Assembly: GCA_035529895.1 (NCBI GenBank)
Contig: DATKVV010000048.1
Location: 1-20,774 of the forward strand
Direction of reading: 5' to 3'
DNA length: 20,774 nt
Origin: JAUWKC01 sp035529895
GTDB taxonomy: Bacteria > Planctomycetota > Phycisphaerae > Sedimentisphaerales > Anaerobacaceae
The notes under the pieces are model-generated. The model was not told where the DNA came from, did no database searches, and saw only the letters and a list, made by a program, of their open reading frames with translations. Positions within the stretch are counted from its first letter, which is position 1; each line of letters opens with the position of its first letter. Positions 14,811 to 20,774 of the stretch are shown here, one piece after another. A program made the translations under genes and the position numbers.

Positions 14811-15683
14811 TTACGGCGCCGGTTCTTCCGGCGCCTGCTGCTCTGTCTTGCCTTCCTGTAAAGTTGGCTCTGATGCTTCGGCCTGTTTCTGTTCCGCAGC
14901 GGCTGTACCCTCGGTTTGTTTTTCGCCCGCGCGGGCCAGGACCGGTCTTCTCGGCCGAGGCCGTCTGCCCGGCCGCGGCGTCGGTTCCTGCTGGACCGGG
15001 GCCATTGTCTTGCCGATGGCTACCGCATCGGCCAGCTCATTAAGTATCAGCTCAATCGCCCTGATTGAGTCGTCATTTGCCGGGATCGCAACATCCACCG
15101 TATCCGGGTCGGAATCCGTATCGATAAGCCCGACCGTGACAATTCCCAGCTTCTTGGCTTCACGCAGAGCAAGATACTCTTTTTTGGCATCCACAACTAC
15201 GATGGCGCCGGGCAAACGGGACATCTTGCGAACTCCCTCAAGGTTACTCTTAATCTTTCTCATCTCCCGTTTCAGCCGTGAGGCCTGTTTCTTGCTCTCG
15301 CTCTCAAGTGTTCCGTCCTCCTGCATGGCTTCAAGCTGCTCCAGTCTTTGCAGACGGGACCGCACCGTTCGGAAATTGGTAAGCATCCCGCCCAGCCAGC
15401 GAGTGGAAACATAGTGCATTCCGCATTTGCCGGCGACGTTCTGAACTACCTTTTGCGCCTGGCGTTTGGTGCCCACAAATACGACGTCTTTCCCCGATGA
15501 GACCACCTCAGCAAGCAGCTTCCTGGCTATTAGCACCCCTTTTAAGGTTGCCTTCACATCGATAATATGAATATTACCGCGCTTTGCAAAAATAAACGGA
15601 GCCATTCTCGGATTCCACCGGCTCACGCCGTGTCCAAAATGCACCCCAGCGCTAATCAACTCGCGAACCAGCTCTTTAGCCAC
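14811..15683 (-). CDS. rpsB: 30S ribosomal protein S2, with C-terminal extension
   Basis: 290 residues from a GTG start at 15683. GGAGG (15689-15693) lies 5 bases before this GTG. An in-frame TTG at 15695 overlaps the ribosome site and is not used. S2 signatures: LISAGVHFGHGVSRWNPRM, FAKRGNIHIIDV, VVFVGTKRQAQ, YVSTRWLGGMLTNF, KMSRLPGAIVVVDAKKEYLA, LIDTDSDPDTVDVAIPANDD. The conserved fold ends near residue 226. After it comes a tail of about 60 residues, first Pro/Arg-rich (RPGRRPRPRRP) and then Glu/Gln/Ala-rich, ending EEPAP; such acidic tails occur in some phyla. It is first gene of the operon with tsf, pyrH and frr. A perfect 8-bp inverted repeat (14815-14822 with 14828-14835) covers the last codons but has no T run. 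Confidence 0.97.
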   Translation of the reverse strand: MAKELVRELISAGVHFGHGVSRWNPRMAPFIFAKRGNIHIIDVKATLKGVLIARKLLAEVVSSGKDVVFVGTKRQAQKVVQNVAGKCGMHYVSTRWLGGMLTNFRTVRSRLQRLEQLEAMQEDGTLESESKKQASRLKREMRKIKSNLEGVRKMSRLPGAIVVVDAKKEYLALREAKKLGIVTVGLIDTDSDPDTVDVAIPANDDSIRAIELILNELADAVAIGKTMAPVQQEPTPRPGRRPRPRRPVLARAGEKQTEGTAAAEQKQAEASEPTLQEGKTEQQAPEEPAP

Positions 15684-15749
15684 AAAAACCTCCAAAAGTA
15701 TACTGATAACTTCTTTAATACGTGCTATAAATATACAGCTAAAAGAGGC

Positions 15750-15778
15750 AATTTAACGTGACGCCAACAACCTGTCAA
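15750..15778 (-). promoter_or_regulatory. Promoter of the rpsB-tsf-pyrH-frr operon
   Basis: On the - strand TTGACA (15773-15778), 17 bases, TAAATT (15750-15755). The -35 box is perfect. The leader to the rpsB GTG would be about 60 bases and shows no obvious regulatory fold. Confidence 0.65.
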
Positions 15779-16028
15779 GATTTTTTGCTAAATCTGCGAT
15801 ATTTGTCCGGCCTTGCCCGCAGCGGCATTTAGCGGCTCATTCTGATGCCGGTCGCCTCCGGAGCTTGACGTACTCGCTTTCCTGTATGCCAGCGGACCTT
15901 TGTAGGGTCGAGACACCAACTCTTGTTTGCCTTCTCTCCGGTTTGTCCACTGTCTGGCTAGGCTTGCCAAAAACGTGTTCGGGTAAGTCCAATGTCGCAC
16001 AGTTGCTGCATCGGGTCCAATAAAAACC
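15779..16028. other. Region between the divergent rpsB operon and beta-helix cluster
   Basis: An 85-codon frame on the - strand (15788-16045) starts MAQKIKVFIGPDAA and continues TYPNTFLASLARQWTNRREG. It has no Shine-Dalgarno and no family I can name, and it ends ten bases before the rpsB promoter. It may be a small hypothetical gene or decayed DNA. Nothing else is seen. Confidence 0.3.
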
Positions 16029-16058
16029 TTGATTTTCTGCGCCATACTATGCTAAAAT
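16029..16058 (+). promoter_or_regulatory. Possible promoter of the beta-helix cluster
   Basis: TTGATT (16029-16034), 18 bases, TAAAAT (16053-16058). The CTATGxTAAAAT end resembles promoters A and B (2774 and 4378). It is 180 bases before the first gene, and nothing coding lies between. Confidence 0.4.
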
Positions 16059-16238
16059 CTTACCATACAAGGAACGAGCATCATTATTCTGTAGAAGGCT
16101 CTGGATTCTGTCGAGAATCTTGAGGAGTAGACAGTATGTGATTTTTTTACGTCAACGCATCGTTGCTTGATAAGGCTGAGTCATCAACGCCCCCGCGGCT
16201 CAAGGCATTAACAACTTTCCGTAAAGGAAGGCCGAAAG

Positions 16239-16859
16239 ATGAAAACTAGACGTCAAAGAAGCAGGCTTTGCACGCTCATATCATTCTCAGCGGGGTTGTT
16301 GATACTCTCCCTGCTGGTGATCGCAGGTGATTTGGGACCAGCTGCTCCGCTCGGCTGCAGGATGAATACGCTCGATGAAGTACAACCAAGAATGCCCATT
16401 TCATCCCCGGCATACACTATTACCCAACGCGGCTCATGTTACCTGACCCGAAACCACCGCATCATCGCTGTCGGCGCAACCGCCAATGGCAATCACAGAA
16501 TCTGCCTCCTGGGCTCAGCCAATCTGGCAAAGGGCTGTATAGCCTGTGCGAACAGTAATTACGGCATCCAGGTAGGAAACGGCTCTGGCGCGACCGGAAA
16601 TACCGCTTGCGACAAAGGCGGCTTGGGTATTCAGGTGGCCATTGACGGCGCAGTGACCAACAACACCGCTACTGGCAGCTACGTGGGAATCCGCTGCGCG
16701 AATGGCTGCACGGTTACCGGCACCGCGGCTTGGGCAAACAGAAATTACGGCATTCTTGTAGCAGACCAAAGTCTGGTTGTCAACAACAGCGCTTATAATA
16801 ACAATCTCGACGGTGGCTATCCCAATATGTGTATAGGCGAGTTCTGTACCCCCGGCTGA
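16239..16859 (+). CDS. Secreted parallel beta-helix protein, shortened paralogue
   Basis: 206 residues. A basic start and a hydrophobic stretch (about 13-29) form a signal peptide. Next comes MNTLDEVQPRMPI and ITQRGSCYLTRN, matching the N-terminal motif of the next gene (MKRLDEVEPRVAI, ITDSNSYYLVEN). Short coils of about 22 residues follow, such as NYGIQVGNGSGATGNTA and YVGIRCANGCTVTGTAA, typical of right-handed beta-helix (NosD/pectate-lyase-like) proteins at the cell surface. Compared with its neighbour it lacks the stretch TIECNDVTIDLMGYTL and several coils, so it looks like a deleted copy that is still open. AAGGAAG lies before the ATG. Substrate or role unknown. Confidence 0.75.
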   Translation: MKTRRQRSRLCTLISFSAGLLILSLLVIAGDLGPAAPLGCRMNTLDEVQPRMPISSPAYTITQRGSCYLTRNHRIIAVGATANGNHRICLLGSANLAKGCIACANSNYGIQVGNGSGATGNTACDKGGLGIQVAIDGAVTNNTATGSYVGIRCANGCTVTGTAAWANRNYGILVADQSLVVNNSAYNNNLDGGYPNMCIGEFCTPG

Positions 16860-16964
16860 ATCGCGCCCCCCAACAACCGCAGGGAACAGGAGACAAGAAT
16901 GCAATGATGAATCTTTAGATGATAGCGCATTAGTAGACAGAAAGATGAACTTGAGGAGAAAGAA

Positions 16965-18017
16965 ATGCAGACCGAAAGGGTAAAAGCCGGAACATTCGCA
17001 GTACTATTAGTTTTGGGTGTTTTAGGACTGTTTGACTTCAGTGCTCTTGGCGGAAACCTGGAGCCGTCAGAGGCGCCGGGACCGACAATGAAGAGACTTG
17101 ACGAGGTCGAGCCTCGCGTGGCGATTCATACCTCTGATTTGCCGCTCACTATCACAGATTCGAACTCATATTATCTGGTAGAGAACATCGACTTCACTGA
17201 CGCGCTCAGGCACGCTATTACCATTGAATGTAATGACGTTACCATCGACCTGATGGGCTACACCCTCAAAGGGGCGGGTTCGGGCGCCAAGTCTGGTATA
17301 TATATTAACTGCCGCAATAATGTGGAGATCCGAAACGGAAGCGTGCGGGATTTCTACTATGGTATTTGTGAACCCTGCCTTTCCGCCAAAGAGCACCGAG
17401 TCATTAATGTCCGCGCCGTCTCCAACGAGTATAGCGGCATTTATCTTGAAGGCCACGGCCACATGGTCAAGGGCTGCACCGCCACTGAGAACGGCTATCG
17501 TGGCATCCACGCCGGCACGGGCAGCACGGTAACCAGCAATACCGCCTCCGATAATGGCGGTGCCGGCATCTATACCGGCAAAGGCTGCACGATAAGTAAT
17601 AACACCGCCTATGGCAACACCTACGGCGGCATCCATGCCAGCTACGGCTGTACGGTGACCGCCAACACAGTCCATCACAACTTAGGCCACGGCATCTATG
17701 CCGGTGGCTGCTGCACTGTGACAGGCAATACTGCTTATGAGAATAATCGGTTAGATGAAGCGGCGTATGCCGGAATACGCGTCAACTATGGTTGTTTGGT
17801 CAAGGGCAATACCGCCACATACAACAAACAGAACAATATTTATGTCGTCGAGGATGATAACGTGATTGAGGGGAATCTGCTGACCAATTGCACAGGCTGT
17901 GGCATCTATTTCAGAGTCGCCGGCAACTTCTACGCGAACAACCGTGCTTCCGGAAACGGCACAGACTATGGCAATACTGCCGGTAACACAGATGGCGGCG
18001 GCAATTATTCATTTTAA
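16965..18017 (+). CDS. Secreted parallel beta-helix repeat protein
   Basis: 350 residues. The signal peptide covers about residues 8-30 (AGTFAVLLVLGVLGLFDFSA). After the LDEVEPR motif comes NDVTIDLMGYTLKG, then about ten coils of 22-24 residues with G(I)xxGxGxTVxxNTA, for example YRGIHAGTGSTVTSNTA, GAGIYTGKGCTISNNTA and GHGIYAGGCCTVTGNTA. This is a right-handed parallel beta-helix, the fold of pectate lyases and NosD-like surface proteins. No catalytic residues can be assigned. It ends DGGGNYSF and has no sorting signal that I can see. GAGGAG 6 bases before the ATG fixes the start. It lies 105 bases after its shorter paralogue, likely in one transcript. Confidence 0.85.
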   Translation: MQTERVKAGTFAVLLVLGVLGLFDFSALGGNLEPSEAPGPTMKRLDEVEPRVAIHTSDLPLTITDSNSYYLVENIDFTDALRHAITIECNDVTIDLMGYTLKGAGSGAKSGIYINCRNNVEIRNGSVRDFYYGICEPCLSAKEHRVINVRAVSNEYSGIYLEGHGHMVKGCTATENGYRGIHAGTGSTVTSNTASDNGGAGIYTGKGCTISNNTAYGNTYGGIHASYGCTVTANTVHHNLGHGIYAGGCCTVTGNTAYENNRLDEAAYAGIRVNYGCLVKGNTATYNKQNNIYVVEDDNVIEGNLLTNCTGCGIYFRVAGNFYANNRASGNGTDYGNTAGNTDGGGNYSF

Positions 18018-18082
18018 CGGCAACCGAAAGCAATTTCTGAGGAGATATAGAAATACAAAAGTGAAGCCCAAAAACAATAGCT

Positions 18083-18259
18083 GTGCCAATGATGTTATCC
18101 AGCAGCGGCAAAATTATTGTCAATAACAAGGCTCGCGACAACGCTACCGACTGCAACTTCTGCGGAGGTAACTCCTACGGGTCTATTGTAAATATATGGG
18201 GCGTCGGCGAGATTTCCCGAACTCCTAACGCGCACGGTCCACGGGCAAGTTTTCAGTTC
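18083..18259 (+). pseudogene. C-terminal remnant of a third beta-helix protein
   Basis: The frame reads VNNKARDNATDCNFCGGNSY, then GSIVNIWGVGEISRT and ASFQF. This looks like the last coil and end of a planctomycete beta-helix protein (GPIVNVAGVGDIS...ANFxF in complete ones, from memory). No start, no signal peptide and only one coil remain. The frame runs without a stop into the next gene, whose own start and signal peptide lie 24 bases later. Confidence 0.55.
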
Positions 18260-18283
18260 AAAAAAAGACAGGCAGGTTACGGC

Positions 18284-18949
18284 ATGACAATGAGACGTTC
18301 ACTTATCTTGGTCTTTCTTGCTGGCTCGGTCATATTCTTTCCTGCCAAATCCTACAGCGAGAACATCGACCCTTGTGATAACGGCTCTCAATGCGCCTAC
18401 GGCGAAAACACCGGGTGGATAAACTTTGAGCCGAATGTAGGTGGACCAAATGTTGGTGCAACTGTGACGGACTGTAATCTTACGGGCTTCATCTGGGGAC
18501 AGAATGTCGGCTGGATTAACCTCGGCCCCAACGACGACGACCCAAATACCGGCGTACATAACGACGGGACCGGCCTCTTGTGGGGTTTGGCCTGGGGAGA
18601 AAATGTCGGCTGGATAAACTTCAACCCTCAGCCTCCCGGCGACGCCAACCATTACGGTGTTACTATCGACCACGACGGCAACTTTGACGGCTGGGCCTGG
18701 GGCGAAAACATAGGCTGGATTCATTTCCAGTCCGCGAGCCCCCGCGTGCCCTACAAGGTTCAGACCTCCTGGATTACGAGCTGTCTCGTTGATTTTGGCG
18801 ACCTCGGCAGGTTCTGTGAATATTGGCTGGATGCCGGCCTGGATTTATTGGGGGACTTTGATGACAGCGGGGACGTCGGTTTTCTGGATTACTGCACGGT
18901 CGCCGACCTCTGGCTCGAACTGTGCCCGGTCGGCTGGCCGCTGCATTGA
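18284..18949 (+). CDS. Secreted WGxNxGWI-repeat protein with dockerin-like C-terminus
   Basis: 221 residues from the ATG at 18284, chosen because MTMRRSLILVFLAGSVIFF forms a clear signal peptide; the open frame extends 67 codons upstream, but that part belongs to a beta-helix remnant. Four repeats follow: YGENTGWINFEPN (39-51), WGQNVGWINLGPN (71-83), WGENVGWINFNPQ (104-116) and WGENIGWIHFQS (139-150). The tail LVDFGDLGRFCEYWLDAG, DFDDSGDVGFLDY and ADLWLELCPVGWPL is dockerin-like: an Asp-rich calcium-loop type segment plus a Trp/Leu helix, ending in the CPxxWPL seen in planctomycetes. It is probably a surface or complex-bound protein. The ligand is unknown. Confidence 0.85.
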   Translation: MTMRRSLILVFLAGSVIFFPAKSYSENIDPCDNGSQCAYGENTGWINFEPNVGGPNVGATVTDCNLTGFIWGQNVGWINLGPNDDDPNTGVHNDGTGLLWGLAWGENVGWINFNPQPPGDANHYGVTIDHDGNFDGWAWGENIGWIHFQSASPRVPYKVQTSWITSCLVDFGDLGRFCEYWLDAGLDLLGDFDDSGDVGFLDYCTVADLWLELCPVGWPLH

Positions 18950-19302
18950 GAGTAAGAGCTTGTGTTTTCGCTTGATTCACTTGCTCTGACACGCCGTATC
19001 GTCCTTTGATTGCCCTTGCCGGGCCCATCCCGAAAAGAAGGCAAGTGATCCGGTATGGACGGCGACTGCGCAAGCGACCCCGCAATGTCCGCAGCACAGT
19101 GGTTGGAGCACAAAATGGCACCTGCATTTTCATCATATTGACTGCGGTTATTCGCAACTAATCCAACCGTTCACGAGATAAATGAAGTATTCACCCACCT
19201 TCTCCTTGGGACAACTGCGGAAGAATTTGACCGCAACCGTGCAGAAGAGTACCCCCTAAGATCTCCCTGAAAAAGGTACTAGAAAATGCAGCACTACCTC
19301 CG
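18950..19302. other. Intergenic region between convergent genes
   Basis: No gene and no convincing terminator were found. A wobble-containing 8-bp stem (AGAGTAAG with CTTGCTCT) just after the upstream stop has no T run. Confidence 0.5.
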
Positions 19303-20169
19303 CTATCCCCCCACAGGAGAATTGCTTGAACTTGCTTTTCTACAGAGAACAAGGCGGTAAGACTTGAAGTTTTTGAAAGTCTCACCTGTTCTGTCGCCGT
19401 TGAAGTACTTTTCACGCATCTTGTTTACCTGCTTGCCATACTTCCATCTGAGAAACTTAAAAGCAACCGGATATCTGTCGGCCAGGAAACGAAGGCCTAA
19501 ATGAAAAATAGGCTCCCCTACGTTCCTGAGTACGTCACCCATTATGTCAATAGTCGGCGCCGTTTCCTCCGTGATATCCAAATCCTCAACAGGCTCAAAC
19601 GGATATTTTGTCATCACCTGGCGGAACTTGCTCAGCTTGTGCCCCCCTCTCTGCAGCCCTTTTCCTTCGATGTCTTTGCTGAACACGTCACATATTAGCA
19701 TGTAACCGCCCGGATTCAGAAATCGGCAAGTCTTTTCCAACGCTGTTTCCATGCCCAGGTACTGAAAACTCTCACTGAACAAGGCCAGGTCGTATCGTTT
19801 CTGTGTTTGAAGTTCTTCATAGCGGCACTCAAAGATATTAGTCTGCCCCCCCAATAAATCACGACCCTGCGCGGCGAAAAAAGGACTTGGTGAGACTCCA
19901 TCCACCTCATATCCCATCTCAACCAGCCTCCTTGCAAGCCCGCCTGTTCCGCACCCAACATCCAGAATCGTCTTGACCGCTTCCGGGATATGTGAAATAA
20001 GAAATTTGCTGTAATTCTCCTGGGCTATGTGCAAATTGCTTATGTCTACCTCGAGTCCGTCGGTCCAATACCCGTAATGAAGGTCCTCCAATTTAAGAAA
20101 GTATTTCCCGCAGATCGAACCAATTTCCAAACCTACTTCGCGAGATAGGTGCTTTTTCGCTCTTTCCAC
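19303..20169 (-). CDS. SAM-dependent methyltransferase (class I)
   Basis: 288 residues from a GTG start at 20169, with AGG 5-6 bases upstream. Motif I is ILDVGCGTGGLARRL at 68-82, and the acidic residue at the end of the second strand follows in YEVDGVSPS (88-95). Later come YDLALFSESFQYL and FLNPGGYMLICDVF, matching the motif II/III region. N-terminal LHYGYWTDG resembles UbiE- or cyclopropane-type methyltransferases that act on small molecules or lipids. The C-terminal half (200-288) carries ERYxVAFKFLRWKYGKQ-like text (DRYPVAFKFLRWKYGKQ) and a basic end. The substrate cannot be told. It stands alone on this strand, convergent to the cluster at 16239-18949. No obvious partner genes. Confidence 0.88.
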   Translation of the reverse strand: MERAKKHLSREVGLEIGSICGKYFLKLEDLHYGYWTDGLEVDISNLHIAQENYSKFLISHIPEAVKTILDVGCGTGGLARRLVEMGYEVDGVSPSPFFAAQGRDLLGGQTNIFECRYEELQTQKRYDLALFSESFQYLGMETALEKTCRFLNPGGYMLICDVFSKDIEGKGLQRGGHKLSKFRQVMTKYPFEPVEDLDITEETAPTIDIMGDVLRNVGEPIFHLGLRFLADRYPVAFKFLRWKYGKQVNKMREKYFNGDRTGETFKNFKSYRLVLCRKASSSNSPVGG

Positions 20170-20563
20170 GTTACCTGCTTTACCAGTTGCCTACTAATAA
20201 TAAATGGCTTTCTATATACGGACCGGCGACTTTTCAAGGAGCGCACAACCCGACGCTGTTTCTTCATTCTCCCCAACTTTGTTCAAACTATCATGCACCG
20301 CACAACTTTGCAACAGATTTTTCTCATTTGTCTTCCTTTTCTTCGAATCATCTGTCTGTTTGCGCCAGCTTTGCCACGATGGGGAATTCAGCAATTGCGG
20401 TTGTCCATTCTGGCATAAAAACAAAGAGGCAAGTCAAAAGACTTGCCTCTTTGTCATCTTCTCGTTCAAAGAAAGCCTCAGTCGAACATTAGACGTTCTA
20501 AACTGCATTTATTCTTGCCAAATCAGTCTTGCTCACTCCAAAAGACGCACTACTCCCCAAGTC
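20170..20563. other. Intergenic region with terminator
   Basis: No gene. It holds the terminator of the right-edge gene (20417-20454) and must hold the promoter of the methyltransferase gene; TTGAAA...TAGAAA (17-base spacing, - strand, about 20208-20236) is a weak candidate. Confidence 0.5.
20417..20454 (-). terminator. Strong intrinsic terminator
   Basis: A perfect 15-bp stem (20421-20435 with 20440-20454) and a 4-base loop. On the - strand it is followed by a run of five T. It lies 110 bases past the stop of the right-edge gene, whose mRNA it should end. On the + strand no T run follows. Confidence 0.9.
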
Positions 20564-20774
20564 TTACGGGTTACGGTTTCCTGGCAGGCACGTCGGAAGA
20601 GGCCCATTAGCAATATTCCAGTTGGCTTTCAGAATCGTCAAGTCAGGGATCGCAACACGATAGTTGTTCTTGCCATACGGCAGATGGTCAGAGTCTGCAC
20701 AAATCTCGTTGCCAACCAACTGCTCCTTGGGCTTGTTCCAGGCAGCTTTAAGGATTGTCAAGTCAGGGATTGCC
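20564..20774 (-). CDS. Dockerin-like C-terminus of a protein (5' end beyond the window)
   Basis: About 69 residues, open to the right edge. It contains two copies of a 44-residue unit: IPDLTILKAAWN (end of the first) and ADSDHLPYGKNNYRVAIPDL followed by TILKANWN (second). The pattern of Asp-rich loop plus (D)LTxLKxNW helix resembles duplicated dockerin type I segments, which in planctomycetes end many secreted proteins. Bases 20610-20649 and 20742-20774 are recognisably repeated DNA. The end is LPTCLPGNRNP. The N-terminal function lies outside the window. Confidence 0.8.
   Translation of the reverse strand, partial: AIPDLTILKAAWNKPKEQLVGNEICADSDHLPYGKNNYRVAIPDLTILKANWNIANGPLPTCLPGNRNP

Noticed and set aside
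17166..17678. 170-codon - strand frame opposite the beta-helix gene
   Set aside because: Gly/Ala/Ile-rich antisense reading of the repeat coils, no ribosome site.
1..20774. tRNA or rRNA genes
   Set aside because: No cloverleaf or conserved rRNA stretch was noticed on either strand; a tRNAscan/Infernal run would be decisive.

Overview
The window looks like chromosomal DNA of an uncultivated planctomycete, most likely Phycisphaerae or Sedimentisphaerales. This is inferred from gene content and recalled family patterns; no search was run. Pointers are secreted parallel beta-helix proteins with an N-terminal LDEVEPR-type motif, dockerin-like tails ending CPxxWPL, Rhs debris, an AsmA-like giant, and GC-rich intergenic palindromes mixed with 'KQTQF/NKPNL'-type repetitive DNA.

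Layout. 1-163: end of an IS110-type transposase remnant (+). 292-2381 (-): an AIPR-family phage-defence gene split in two by a single-base frameshift at its conserved NNGIT motif. 2382-5589: repeat-rich, mostly non-coding DNA around one small PD-(D/E)xK nuclease-like gene (3221-3796, -). That gene is bracketed by two 137-bp direct repeats (97% identical), each carrying a hairpin and a good sigma70 promoter. A third, perfect consensus promoter (4686-4714) precedes a low-complexity open region with a 75-bp tandem repeat. 5590-9990 (-): a two-gene unit of AsmA-like envelope protein followed by a YihY/BrkB-family membrane protein. 10041-12207 (-): Rhs debris, namely a core fragment, a probably intact three-helix membrane protein (candidate immunity protein), and an Rhs C-terminal tip killed by three in-frame stops. 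12262-15683 (-): the classic operon rpsB-tsf-pyrH-frr, with a recognisable rpsB promoter. 16239-18949 (+): two paralogous secreted beta-helix proteins, the remnant of a third, and a secreted WGxNxGWI-repeat protein with a dockerin-like tail. 19303-20169 (-): a SAM-dependent methyltransferase. 20564-20774 (-): the dockerin-like end of a gene running off the right edge, followed by a strong intrinsic terminator.

How the parts relate. The housekeeping operon is conserved translation machinery. The areas on both sides of the AsmA-YihY unit are accessory: a decaying defence cluster on the left and a dead Rhs toxin cassette on the right. The + strand cluster at the right is for export and cell-surface display. 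The most noteworthy items are the duplicated hairpin-plus-promoter element, which is a candidate family of untranslated transcripts, and the Rhs cassette, which seems to be circularly permuted between two copies of its LFTGR segment and keeps its neighbour membrane gene while the toxin tip is dead.
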